The notes beneath the pieces are model-generated. The model had not been told where the DNA came from and ran no database searches. It worked only from the letters and a program-made list of their open reading frames with translations. This document shows, piece by piece, positions 22,651-33,335 of a stretch of 64,000 bases of DNA. Position 1 is the first letter of the stretch, and each line of letters opens with the position of its first letter. The stretch comes from Riptortus pedestris. Taxonomy: Eukaryota > Arthropoda > Insecta > Hemiptera > Alydidae. The DNA lies in NCBI GenBank assembly GCA_019009955.1, contig CM032230.1, forward strand, positions 125,961,001-126,025,000, in the 5' to 3' direction. Made by a program: the position numbers and the translations under genes.

Positions 22651-24535
22651 GAAGCACTAAATTATTATTATTATTATTATTTATTGCCTTTGGATATGAC
22701 AACAAATTTCGAAATGTGCTACTGTTCAACTTTTTAGAATAGGAATGAGTGAGTCAACGGCTGAATCTCAACCCTGAATACTGATGAAATGTGGAATTTC
22801 GAATCAGCTTATTACGAATGCACATATGCATTGGAGCAGTTTCAGCTCGGCCACATCGATAACCTATGATGATAGAGATACGCCCGGACAAAGACTGCTG
22901 TAACCTAGAGAATAGGTATTTCAGTTCCAAATCAGTAATAAAGGTCTGTTCGTGGCCAATGAGAGCGTCTCCAGGCAATTTCAGTTCAGCCATTGACGAA
23001 GGCAGTTATCCATCTCATGAAGTCTGGGAAACGTGTTCGGTATTATTAACGAAATCCCGCTGCGATTATTCACCTAGTTAGCGTTTTAGTGGGATCATAT
23101 TGTACTCCTATTTCAAAACTATAAAGCTTCAAATATCCAGCGTGGAATGTAAAAATAATGGAATATAATTAATAATTAAATTATTTTTAATTAGAAGGTA
23201 AAATGTTTTTCTCCTGCCAGAAGTTAAACCCGGGATTAATTATTTACTAACAGTGTTGCTTTCTAAAATGTAATAAAACAGAAAATATTATAAATTAAGA
23301 AAACAAAATATGGAATATATATTTTCTGTTAAAGGTAAGAGTAGATTATATAAACACAAATTATAATAAATAACATAAATACTCTGGAGAGGTAAAATCA
23401 AAATAAAATAAATGACTGATAAAAAATACTTAAAATCTAGAAAAAAGAGTGCAGCAAAAGAAATCCTCTGTTGTAAAATGTCACGTAAATGTAAACAATA
23501 ATAAATATTGAAAGTTTGCGTGCCAGGGAGCAACTGCATCTATTCTTACCCCTTTTGAGCCACAGTCCACAACCCTGTAACCTCCCAAGCATGAGCATAT
23601 GCGACAAAAGTCGATTTATTGTTATTGGAGCTAATTACTAACAATATACTGAAGGAAATCACCACCCTATTCCACACTAGTTGTCAGGGAAGTTTCTAAT
23701 TCATTAAAATATGGGCTATTCGATTTAAATATGAACCAAAATGGGTGAATTAGTTTTAAAGGATTGTATTTAAGTTCCTATGTGTTTCATTTTCCATTCT
23801 GGAGAGAAATAGAATTTTAGCATGGATTTTAATGATAATGTACTTAAGTTCACCCTGGCCTAACACCAACCAATTTGCCCAAGGGGCATGATTTTATATA
23901 ATTTCTTACTTTTACCATTTTAATTAACAGATACGTATAAAAGTCGAGCTGAAAAGATTTTGTCTTTGATACCTTTATTAGGAACGCAAAAAATGAGCTT
24001 TTAAGAAAAATTTTCATTTCAAGTTATTTTTTGAGTTTCTGGCCAATTAAGGTTTAAACAAAAGGAGAATATTATAACAAAATTGTCTTACCTTTGTACC
24101 AATAAAAAGGATATGAAAGGCGTGAAATAGGAAGGAAATGAGGGTAAGGAAACAGCTACAAATAGGAATTTGGAATCTCACCACACCCCTGCAATAGACA
24201 ATTCAACCCTGGATCGTCAGACGCACAAATTCCCGCCGAGCAAGTCTCTTTTAACAACAGTACACGATGTGAGAGGGTTCTGAATTTGGGATATAATTTA
24301 AACTTGTGGAGGATTTACACAGAACGAAAGACCGTCTTTGCGAGTCAACCGCACATTAATTAAACAAGAATCGGAACGCATGAAATCACAGAGGTACAAC
24401 CATATGCAGCCCCATCGATCAACCATCATGGCTGGAATGAGTAGTTAATGAGAAGCCGGTAGAGAGCGTAGAGTTAATAATATTAATCTAGATCGCCTAA
24501 GGGTAACTGGGTATTACACGACTCGCAACAGGGAA
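22651..24535. other. Long unrepeated block with GC-balanced patches
   Basis: No gene or repeat recognised. A (TTA)n run lies near 22664-22684. 22740-23080 and 24180-24530 have clearly more GC than the rest and no repeat match, so they are the best candidates here for conserved non-coding elements or undetected 5' exons. Confidence 0.4.
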
Positions 24536-24914
24536 TCCATTCGGTTGCCTATTACATAAATTACCCTACCTACGGATACAAACAACACTGTTTTAATTAA
24601 CAAAAATATTGCAAAAATAATGAAGGCTGATTATTAGAGTTCCTTTGGATAGAAAAACTAAATATACAAACTTTAGCGTTTTTTTTATCACTGTACAATT
24701 TATTTGACAACGCACTACACACTTGGGAAATTATTCATCACTACTAATCATAATATCCACTGATAACTTCACTTCACAGTAGTACAATAACTCACGATCA
24801 TGAGAATCACTGATGTTCACAAAACACGGCACTGCACTGATCTAAACTAAACACTGCTCTAAAACTTAAAATCACTGTTTACTGAAAGCTCCACTGACAC
24901 ACTGTTATTCACTA
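24536..24914 (-). repeat. Possible solo LTR, distal part (split by piggyBac)
   Basis: Similar to 40020-40440 (GCACAATTTATTT.., GCACTACACACTTGG, CACGGCACTGCACTG). On the minus strand the unit would begin with the TATA-like promoter at 26157-26172 and end here. The piggyBac insertion at 24915 splits it. Confidence 0.5.
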
Positions 24915-24918
24915 TTAA

Positions 24919-26114
24919 CCCTCGTCTCCTACGGTGGTTCTTCCTCCCATATTTTCTACGGTGGGTCTTTAAAGAAATCATTAATTATGCAGAAAAAGGA
25001 TAAATATTGATTAAAAACTAAAAAAAAATATTTTTATTTACTTTAATGTTTAAAAAAGTTAACATTGATACTTATATCAGTCTACATTGTCTTTTGACTA
25101 AATTTTGACAATCTTTTAAAGTTATATACTTAAAATATAAACAAAAAAAATACAAAATAAAGGAACAAAAGTGAGAATTAAATTCAAGAAAACTTGTTGT
25201 CTTGCCGTCAAACCTGCATTTCTGAAGGATGAATTCATATCGTTCTCGGGACATAGTACATCGAAACATGGGTGGGCCATACATGTGGGAAAACATTTCC
25301 TTGGTATTCAGGGTGTGTCACTCAAATAAAGGAGGCCAAGAAAGGCTTTAAATTCTTCATTATTTGTAATGAAATATACGAAACATCGCCGGTAAATGAA
25401 TGCCGCGTCCGTTCGATTTCTTCGTTTGTGTGCTTTAGAACACCATTTATCATTTCTTCACCAATGAAAAGTAAAAACAGTTTCAAAATATCCGTGATGC
25501 CTCTTGCTTCTCCTCTTGGGCCAGGATTTCCTCTGACTACATTGATTGCAAGAACTCTGCAAAATTTTGATCGCATCTGCTTATCGGTCCAGAGGGTTTC
25601 CCCATCCTTGCCGAAATCGAAATTTCTCTCTTCATCGTCAAAAACCTGGTCATTTTTCAATCCACACTCATCAGCATCAAATACATCATCAACGTTGTGT
25701 AATATCTCATCTTCCCGTTCGGATGTACCATCCTCGTTTTCTTCCAACATGTCTTTATTCTCTTGGCGTCGAAACTCCTTTAAAATTTCTTCCGGGGTCG
25801 TGAAAATTTTATTGAATGCCATTCTAAAAAAAAATCGTGCATTCTTATGGGAATGTAGAAATACTCATGAAAAAATCTAGAGCATAGAACCTACGGTGGG
25901 TCGGATCCGACCCCTAACTTATTTCCTACGGTGGGTCGGATCTGACCGAATGGGTAATAATGAGGAGAGGACAAATACCTGAGCGAAGTGGACTTGTCAG
26001 CCCCCCAGGCACTACTGTAGAGGAGGGTACCTAGGACCATGGAGTAGTCGGGGAAGCCAGACGATTTTTAGACAAGGGGGAACCGGCGCCCGACCCAACC
26101 GTAGGAGATGAGGG
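24919..26114. mobile_element. piggyBac-like element A, TTAA-flanked, internally deleted
   Basis: TTAA at 24915-24918 and 26115-26118. The inverted termini are CCCTCGTCTCCTACGGT and, from the right end, CCCTCATCTCCTACGGT. The motif CTACGGTGGGTC recurs inside both ends, and a perfect 16-bp palindrome GGGTCGGATCCGACCC lies at 25898-25913, with a near copy at 25934-25947. At ~1.2 kb it is too short for a full transposase. Confidence 0.85.
25072..25822 (-). pseudogene. piggyBac transposase, N-terminal remnant (element A)
   Basis: The minus-strand frame 25822-25322 (166 codons) has an acidic N-terminus (EENEDGTSEREDEI) and then GPRGEARGITDILKLFLLFI and KHTNEEIERTR. These match the GP.G.ar.i.D....fklF...ei...iv.hTN.ei block that opens the piggyBac transposase core. 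The frame stops at 25322 and similarity resumes shifted at 25296 with MYGPPMFRCTMSRERYEFIL, the YGP..fr..MSR.RF block. It ends near 25170, before any catalytic Asp, so the remnant is inactive. The low AT content of the frame and the flanking element termini support the call. Confidence 0.8.
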
Positions 26115-26118
26115 TTAA

Positions 26119-26185
26119 GAAAACAGAAAACTAACTAACTGTTGGGTGAGCTGGCCAACTTTTATATAGCCCAGCACAAGCCGAA
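26119..26185 (-). repeat. Possible solo LTR, promoter-side part
   Basis: Continues the repeat split by piggyBac element A (AGAAAACAGAAAACTAACTAA here, a similar stretch at 40434-40458). The minus strand has GGGCTATATAAAAGTT (26157-26172), a TATA-like box about 27 bases before CAGTTAGTTAG, an initiator-like sequence. Confidence 0.5.
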
Positions 26186-26265
26186 GGGTCTAGACGCTGA
26201 GTCGACTTCGTCATCTAGAAGATATAGACCTTACCCTGCCACCGCTCTTCGGCTGAGATGACTTC

Positions 26266-26469
26266 TCTGGAATATGCTGCATGGTAAAGGAACCAACTGA
26301 TGAGGACCAATAAAACCATGGGCGAGTATCGCCCGTTGTCGCTATTGTTGTCCAGGCTACACAGCTATAATCAGCAGGCACTGACGATGGAGCACTGACT
26401 CCGAAAGTGCACTTTGCATACAATTAAAAACAAGAGTAGAGGACAAGGCCGTTTTATTGATCCTCATCA
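26266..26469 (+). mobile_element. ~205-bp element with internal inverted repeat, copy 1
   Basis: Begins TCTGGAATATGCTGCATGGT and ends TTTTATTGATCCTCATCA. TGATGAGGACCAATAAAAC near its start is the near reverse complement of its end. Flanked by the 11-bp direct repeat GAGATGACTTC (26255-26265, 26470-26480). An opposite-strand relative is at 58706-58912. No RNA polymerase III boxes or coding recognised. Confidence 0.75.
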
Positions 26470-26481
26470 GAGATGACTTCA

Positions 26482-26488
<7 letters not shown>

Positions 26489-26531
<43 letters not shown>
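26489..26531. repeat. (TA)n microsatellite
   Basis: About 21 TA units flanked by the inverted arms ATTTTAATATA and TATTAAAAT. Confidence 0.95.
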
Positions 26532-26535
<4 letters not shown>

Positions 26536-26790
26536 TTAACATCATGATTAACCAAAGGCAACGCCTTGTAGTTGCAACCATTGTGTTTTATCGGAAGCTG
26601 CTCTTTTCATATTACTATACTCACCGAAATACATAAGTTTGATGTCTTCAAAATATGACTCCTAGGATTTCCAGGCCTTCCCTATGCCCAAGAATCTTAC
26701 CTTGAAATAAATTAGTAATGAACTCGTTGTGTCCAAGAAGTTTCACTCTCCTTTTTTCCTTGGCCTAGATAAGATGGAAGCAAAAGTTGG
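26532..26790. other. Unrepeated sequence
   Basis: No feature recognised. Confidence 0.35.
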
Positions 26791-27000
26791 GCTCTCACTT
26801 ACCTCATTTAGAACTTCCATGTTTGATTTTTTTTGAGCCCAACTTGTTCTAGTGATTCTACGCCTGGACCCCCTTTCCATTGCTTCCAACCTATTATATC
26901 CCCTTTTTTGAAGAGTCCAACTTTTGCTTCCGTAAAGCAGTACACTCTATACGAAAGACTTAGCAAACATTTTTTTTGGTATGAATACTTATTAGTTAAA
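26791..27000. repeat. Dispersed repeat, copy 2
   Basis: Same family and orientation as 18347-18572. In this copy, AGCAAAAGTTGGGCTC just before the start and AGAGTCCAACTTTTGCT within it (about 26912-26929) form an inverted pair. Confidence 0.7.
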
Positions 27001-27748
27001 ATGCTCATTTTGCTTTGAAAGGATTGAAAAGTTACCATACACTTTAAATTAAAGTTTGCTCTGTGTACACAGAGCAGAGAAGTACTACAGTAAAAGCATT
27101 GCCTATTTCATAATTAATGATAAGTAGAACGGTTTGATTCACAGTACTGAGGGTACTTGTAGATGTATATATTCCATAATACACCGGCACTCCTTATACA
27201 AATTTCAATGAATTAAAGGATCTTGCATTTTTAATTCTTTGTATCACTTTTATACACGTTATTTAGAAAAACATGTTAGGTGTTAAAATATATTCCATTG
27301 CAAAAAGGTGCGGAAATTTCTATATTTCTCAGTTTATGTAATTTTGGTCGGCAGAAGGGCTTAATGTCCTTCGTGCTGGTTAAAGATTTTCCAGCTACAG
27401 TGAGATTGCTTACGGAAGCCTAAAACATCGATCTCTCACTGGAGCCACCAAAGGTGAGAACATCTTTACCAAATGCTAAGGTATAATAGGAATGTCGAGA
27501 TAGGGGATGCTAATTTTACAGCTGAAACCACATGAGATATAGGCAGAAGGGTGGCGAAGTCGTCGAGTAGAGACAGATATGACTCCAGGCCTAACTCACA
27601 GAAAAATAACTTAGCCACCTGAAAACTGAACCTTTTTCTCTCTGTTTTATAACACTGTTAATACTTAAGGTAGTGCAAAAAAATAGCTTTAATCCTTCCT
27701 TTTTCTAAGACCCTTATATATAGAAAGCTACATAGTACTCGCAATATA

Positions 27749-27756
<8 letters not shown>
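27001..27756. other. Unrepeated sequence
   Basis: No gene or repeat family recognised. Confidence 0.35.
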
Positions 27757-27797
<41 letters not shown>

Positions 27798-27975
27798 TAT
27801 TACGTCCATTTTTAGCAACTCAGGCTAATCGGGACGGGTTACCTACAGGTTACCACCCTTTTCTAGCCAGGGTGGGACTTACGATGTTATTTAATGAATT
27901 TCGTCACTAAATAATTTTCTATGCCCAGGCGGGAATTGAAATCGGCACTCTAGGTTTACCATGTGAGATTAACGT
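27757..27975 (-). mobile_element. (TA)n tract and tRNA-derived SINE, slightly 5'-truncated
   Basis: The (TA)n tract (27757-27792) is followed by the SINE tail and body (CTAGCCAGGGTGGGACTTA) and the B-box-like part CCCAGGCGGGAATTG. The tRNA-like head is cut at about 27975. Confidence 0.8.
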
Positions 27976-28061
27976 AGAGAGAATTTTTATTTTAAATAGA
28001 ATTCAGATAATAAACAGACTAATCATGAGATGTAGTTGGGAAAATCATAAAATTTTTAACA

Positions 28062-28074
28062 CACACACACACAC

Positions 28075-28128
<54 letters not shown>
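28062..28128. repeat. (CA)n/(TA)n compound microsatellite
   Basis: ACACACAC run leading into about 25 TA units with one interruption. Confidence 0.9.
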
Positions 28129-28129
<1 letters not shown>

Positions 28130-28393
28130 GAAATATGCCCATTTCCTTAATAAATTACTAGAGAATTGATCCCCGCAATATTCAGAAGAGAAAAAATACT
28201 ACCTTAGCCTACCTACCTTCTGGTGTTTCTCATTACATTATAAAGTTAACACATTTTATCCAATATGTCCACACCTACTTTGGTTTTATTGTAATGTGTT
28301 ATAATGGAAGGCGTTATCTGTTCTCCTGTCCTCTCATTTATTTCTCCACCAAAATGCATACATATAGCCAATGCATTTCTAATTTTGGACTCA

Positions 28394-28718
28394 TTTTTTG
28401 GGACATAGGAAACCAGGGGTGCCCTCTTTCCTATAAGCGAAGATGTTTGAATTTATTTCCCTATTTTTTTATATTTTTAAGCTCCCCGTAAATCTGCCAC
28501 TGCACTACTTACAAAGGTAGACGTGCGGGATCTCACAGATGCCTCAAGGTCATGCGCAGTACTGGAGAATCAGGAAAGGGGTGCAACAGTACTGATGGAA
28601 GGCTCTAGACATGAGGGGAATGTAGCTAGGGTGGGGGGTACCCAGGCTCTATCTTCTACTCAGCAGTTCAAAAAGTCTCTCCAAGTCATTTCTCAGATGA
28701 CGTAAGACTACTGCAGTG
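28394..28718. mobile_element. piggyBac-like MITE, right part
   Basis: Close match over ~325 bases to 37998-38314. Ends CTACTGCAGTG followed by TTAA at 28719-28722. Palindromic motif GTCATTTCTCAGATGAC at 28685-28701. The left end is not recognised, so this copy is truncated or internally deleted. Confidence 0.7.
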
Positions 28719-28722
28719 TTAA

Positions 28723-29489
28723 TGTGCCCTAAATATACAATTGATATTAATCACTAAAAATTTAGAGTTTCTAACGTCTGCATGATTTTGATACATGCAC
28801 CATGAAGTTTCACTTTTATAATTCGATAACAAACTAAAATATAATTGAAAGCAAGTAAAAAAAAGATGTGGTGCAAGGTACAAAGTATTCCCGGACAATT
28901 CTTTGAATTTCTATTCAGGGAAGAGCTCAGAACATGCAGTAATTATATTTTTTTTCAATTAATTCCATCGATACTGGTCAAACAAACTTTCTTCTGGACA
29001 TTCTATTATCAGACATGACTCCCAGGTTAATTGAATTTACATTGACATTTCATCTTCAAAAAAGTGAAACTGATACATCTGCATCTGGATGTAATTGAAA
29101 TGTCAAGGGAGAGCTTGAGCGGCTAATGTAAATGCGTCACTCTGCAATTTCCGGACATCCCACACAACCCTAAATATATTTTCCAATCCCACGTAAACGT
29201 TATTACTACAGTATATAAAAAAAAAAACATAACTATTGCGTTGTGAAAATTGAATTTTTTCGAATGAACGATTTATATGCTTGGCAAAATTTAGGTCCTC
29301 TACTTTTTGAAGGTTTCCCTTAAGGGATATCAACTATTGAGGTTGAATTCCATGTTGAAGTACCTGATACTTATTAAAAACAAAAACCATTCTATCCAAA
29401 ATTGAAAATGTATAGAACTAAATGACATTTTAGGTTCAATGTCCAAATGTCGGAAGTGAAAATTTGAAAGCACAAAAACTAAATAATGT
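28723..29489. other. Unrepeated sequence
   Basis: No gene recognised. A decayed TA-core palindrome (TTTCCCTTAAGGGATATCAA) with CTATTGAGG lies at 29315-29342, the only family trace. Confidence 0.4.
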
Positions 29490-29493
29490 TTAA

Positions 29494-30979
29494 CACGTTC
29501 GCTGCGGATGCCCGAACCGAAAATCACTTCCAAAAAACGAATTTTTTTTTTTTTTGTTTTCTGTTTTAAAGTTGTTAAAACTAAGTAAAAACCTATTTGT
29601 GGCAATTTGTATGCATTTTTAACAACGATAATCGTATTTTTTTTAACCTCGCAACGTATGCGAGGTCCGCACACGGCAGTGAATTAGGTAGGCAAACCCT
29701 CAAGACAGAACATTTTGTGTGTATTTCCCTACCTAGTGCACTGTCGTGTGCGGACATTGCATACGTTGCATAGGGAGGTAGAAATACGATTATTAGGTTA
29801 CAAATGCATATAAAGTAAACATAATAATGGAATAGATCTATATGAAAATTATATTGATCCAAAATGAACTTATATAGCTGAAAATACACCACCTCAACAG
29901 AAACTTTCGTTTAGTGATGGGAAATTTCTTTATTTCGTAATTGGTTATGAAATCATAAATCGGACCTGTCAATACCGCCCATATATTTATTATAATTAAT
30001 AATTGCCTTGGGCTTCTCGACGGTCTTCCCCCTGCTCGTGACCGCCTTTATCAAACTCCGATGAAATAATATTGACATCTCGTTTGTGGCGCCATTTGAA
30101 AACGGACACACTCTTCTCAGTAAATTTCTCTTTTATCTCTCCTTTTTTGAGCTTAGCCCCCCCCCTATAACAGCTGGGTTGCCCTTCCGAATCTTTCTCA
30201 GAGTACCAGTAAGATAGGTACCCTGATCCAGAAGCTCGTGGGCCATGGGGACAGACGTATAAAAGTTATCAGCGTAAATGGCATGGCCGTGGCCGAGATA
30301 GTCATCAACCAAATGTCTGACAACTTTATACAAGTGTCCTTTCCCTCCAACTTGTGGATCCCTTGGCCCATAGTAGACTAACGTCTTCAGCACAAGACCG
30401 TCAGGTTGAGTCAACATATAAATCTTTATTCCATATTTGTGGCGCTTATTAGCGATATACTGGCGAAAGAATAGCCTACCCCTCCAAAGCATCATGGACT
30501 CGTCCAAACTTAATTCTTTGAAAGAGGTAGTATATCTCTTTCATCCTCTCAACAAAAAAAATTTAACAGTGGCCGAATTTTATTCAGCGGATCATGCTCA
30601 ACGTTCGGGTCTTGTGGTTCTGTGACGAAGTGCAGGCTTCTCTGTATACGGAGAAACGTGTCTCGTGACATCATTGAAGGGAAAGCAGGTGTACTATAGG
30701 GAAATATGGACCTCCAATAATGAATGAGCCTCTGATGGAGAGACAAGTTGGCCCATAAAAAATAGCAACCCCAAAAATTTTTGAAACTGCAAACGACTTG
30801 GCCAGACGGTGGTCAGAACACTACTGAATGCTTGTGAGTGCGGAGGTTCTCCCCACTCCAACCTTCAGGTCTCTAGAACGAATGGAGGGCGTGGCGACGC
30901 TCCTCGCAACGTATGCGAGGCCCGCACCAGGGAGTGACTCAGGACCTCGCATATGCTGCGAGGCTCCGCAGTGAAGGTG
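29494..30979. mobile_element. piggyBac-like element B, TTAA-flanked, deleted
   Basis: TTAA at 29490-29493 and 30980-30983. Termini CACGTTCGCTGCGGA and, from the right, CACCTTCACTGCGGAG. Three 19-bp palindromes of one type: CCTCGCAACGTATGCGAGG at 29647-29665 and 30902-30920, and CCTCGCATATGCTGCGAGG at 30945-30963. The block 29651-29690 is repeated inverted at about 29735-29772. Confidence 0.85.
30133..30746 (-). pseudogene. piggyBac transposase, DDE-domain remnant (element B)
   Basis: Two minus-strand frames. 30746-30549 includes FPSMMSRDTFLRIQRSLHFV and ends in a run of eight T. From ~30525 the frame reads LSLDESMMLWRGRLFFRQYI, then KRHKYGIKIYML and HAIYADNFYTSVPMAHELLD. These match the piggyBac core: the Asp of DES and the Asp of ADNFYTS correspond to the first two catalytic acids. 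The sequence ends after GTLRKIRKGNP, so the third Asp and the C-terminal zinc domain are missing. A one-base gain in the T-run and a second small shift near 30525 break the frame. Inactive, but recent enough to retain long stretches. Confidence 0.92.
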
Positions 30980-30983
30980 TTAA

Positions 30984-31257
30984 GGGCGAATATATGTTTT
31001 GACATCATAAACACTACTCCTGTGGGTGGATACAACGGATAAAATAGCTAACAGATAATGAAATGTTAACAATATCCATTTCCTAAACTCATTTTCAAAA
31101 CCTTTTTCATTTCTGTTTAGGCATTTCCGTAGAACGCGATTAATTACTTCGGCGCAGAAGCCAAAACGCTGAAATTTATGAAAGTTAATAAGATTTAAGG
31201 ACCAAAATCCTAAACACAATATGTTCTTTATATTTCCCCCCCCCCTCGGGTTTTGGA

Positions 31258-31262
<5 letters not shown>
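30984..31262. other. Unrepeated sequence before TA tract
   Basis: No feature recognised beyond a C-rich run near 31238. Confidence 0.35.
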
Positions 31263-31326
<64 letters not shown>

Positions 31327-31334
31327 TATATATA
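31263..31334. repeat. (TA)n microsatellite
   Basis: About 30 TA units with one interruption. Confidence 0.95.
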
Positions 31335-31489
31335 CTCTTGATGCGATTTTCGAAAAAATTCCTCAAATGTCCATCTATCCTACGTTGTAGACGAAAGTGG
31401 CTACTAGGTAGGATCGATGGACTTTGAAGAAACTTCCGCTTCATGAGTACAACTTCAATAGCTGTTTTACCTTAAGAGAAATCTGCTAA
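31335..31489 (-). mobile_element. TA-core repeat, palindromic end with inverted arm
   Basis: After the TA tract come ATGCGATTTTCGAAAAAATT and CCATCTATCCTACG in plus orientation. These are followed by the same arm inverted (GGTAGGATCGATGGACTTTG) and the end CTGTTTTACCTTAAGAGAAA. Opposed arm copies meet without a central tract. Confidence 0.65.
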
Positions 31490-32084
31490 AACGGAGAAAG
31501 AAGTAGAAAATTGAAACAAGAGATGAGAACTTTCATTTTAATAATCGCTTCTGTGCATAGAGGTTGAAATACTGAAGCAATGAATGGCTTATCGGGACTT
31601 CCACTTCAGTGGCTCCAATTGTTTGTTTACCTGGACTATTTCTGTTCAATTCTATCAATAGGAAGCTGGGAAAAGAAGCCCAATTCTAAACAGAGTGCGT
31701 AAAACCCATAGAGGATTTAACTCTTCTACAAAAGAAAAAGGGAAAAAATATTGTTACAAGGTACATTAACACAAATGCATGAGAATATGAAGCTTACATA
31801 ATTAAAGAACTCCCGACTCATATTAAGTATAAAGTAAGCGTGAAAGTCTTTTTAAAAAGCACTTTTATTGATAATAACAATTAAAAACTTAAAATGAGAA
31901 GAATAACAGGCGTCAGCTACGGGGGAAATGACAAGGAGATGAAAAATGGAAGGGATTATAAAGAAAATAAATGCGGATGTTGTGATGTCAGCAGAGTGGA
32001 TGTTCCCTTGACGTAACTTTAGATAATCTATTTGTTCATGAAAACGTCTATCATCATTTTCAGTTTTCGCTGTTAGCAATGTAA

Positions 32085-32090
<6 letters not shown>
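31490..32090. other. Unrepeated sequence upstream of receptor exon A
   Basis: No exon or repeat recognised. Confidence 0.35.
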
Positions 32091-32134
<44 letters not shown>

Positions 32135-32287
32135 ACTTTTAAATGAACGTTATTTTCGTTATCTCCTATGTAGGATCGATGAATATTTGAAGACATTTTT
32201 CATATGATGGTAAGAAATTACCAAATAAAATCATGAGTACAACCTCATTAGCTGATTCTCTGCCCCCCCCCAAGGGAAAACTTCTAA
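32091..32287 (-). mobile_element. TA-core repeat, palindromic half
   Basis: The (TA)n tract (to 32128), then the arm TTTCGTTATCTCCTATGTAG and a decayed palindrome broken by a C-run (GCCCCCCCCCAAGGGAAA). It lies 220 bases upstream of receptor exon A. Confidence 0.65.
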
Positions 32288-32506
32288 AAAGGAAGGAAAA
32301 ACGAAGTTATGCTGACGCACCATGTATTTCCTTTGATATTGGAATCCCATTGTGTACATCTCTCAAAATCTTCAGTGATTTCAGTGACTTTTCCCCCCTT
32401 GTAGCTCGAATAAAAGATTATTATATACCAAAATTTTACAGGTTTTCATATATAATATTCAATACACAATTGCCTTTAACGTTTTTTTTTGTTGCTCTTG
32501 TTGCAG

Positions 32507-32618
32507 ATGGAAGAGGAAGGTTTATCGGAGAATGGGACAGGTTACGATGACATTCCCCAGATCAAATATTTGCAATGCCTCATCTATATCAACCAATCAA
32601 GATCTAATCCTACAGAAG
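32507..32618 (+). CDS. Dh31-R: Calcitonin/DH31-type receptor, extracellular-domain exon A (first Cys)
   Basis: Partial exon of a class B (secretin-family) GPCR. A pyrimidine-rich tract ending in AG precedes it and a GTGAG donor follows at 32619. The frame from the first base reads 37 codons plus one base; it contains LQCLIYI, whose cysteine is the first of the six conserved in the hormone-binding domain, and two N-glycosylation sequons (NGT, NQS). The spare G joins GC of the exon at 46112 to make Gly, giving GPTC at the junction. The ATG lies directly after the acceptor and no signal peptide follows, so an upstream signal-peptide exon is expected and this ATG is probably internal. Family assignment rests on the joined domain; a paralogue such as the hector-type receptor is the main alternative. 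Confidence 0.8.
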
Positions 32619-32650
32619 GTGAGAATAATTAATCATATTTACTTTTTTAG

Positions 32651-32652
<2 letters not shown>

Positions 32653-32711
<59 letters not shown>

Positions 32712-32974
32712 TATCCTTAACTGTAGATGGCCCGCTTCTTAAATTGTTTGCAGCCATATTTAAATAATCCTTTTCTTCCTTAAAACATCAGTTTTAATTA
32801 AATCCCCAACGCGTTTCAACTTCTATAGCTCGTTATCAATGGGGTTACTTTCTATCTAAAATTAATATTTAAACTTTTTTGTATTAACATTTCATTTACA
32901 TAGATCTCTTATAATTTATTTTCATACCTCACTTTCGTGTCTACCATCTACTTGCTAAACAAGCATTGCAAATT

Positions 32975-33050
<76 letters not shown>

Positions 33051-33271
33051 TTGCAGCCATATTTAAATAATCCTTTTCTTCCTTAAAACATCAGTTTTAA
33101 TTAAATCCCCAACGCGTTTCAAGCTCTATAGCTCGTTATCAACGGGGTTACTTTCTATCTAAAATTAATATTTAAACTTTCTTTGTATTAACATTTCATT
33201 TACATAGATCTCTTATAATTTACTTTCATACCTCACTTTCGTGTCTATCATCTAAACAAGCATTGCCAATT

Positions 33272-33330
<59 letters not shown>
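32653..33330. repeat. Tandem ~300-bp repeat between three (TA)n tracts
   Basis: (TA)n at 32653-32708, 32977-33048 and 33277-33330 flank two near-identical blocks, 32748-32976 and 33051-33276. Each block holds CCCCAACGCGTTTCAA..GGGG (32804-32844, 33107-33147). Its reverse complement, GTTGAAACGCGTTGGGG, resembles sequences I associate with Penelope-like elements, which often form such tandems. The first tract begins 35 bases after the donor of receptor exon A. Confidence 0.6.

Positions 33331-33335
<5 letters not shown>

Noticed and set aside
27790..27975. Possible functional tRNA gene
   Set aside because: Only B-box-like SINE sequence; no complete cloverleaf, and it is linked to the SINE body and tail as in the other copies.
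32233..32550. 105-codon plus frame overlapping receptor exon A
   Set aside because: A different frame from the receptor exon; it includes a decayed TA-core end and the polypyrimidine tract of the acceptor.
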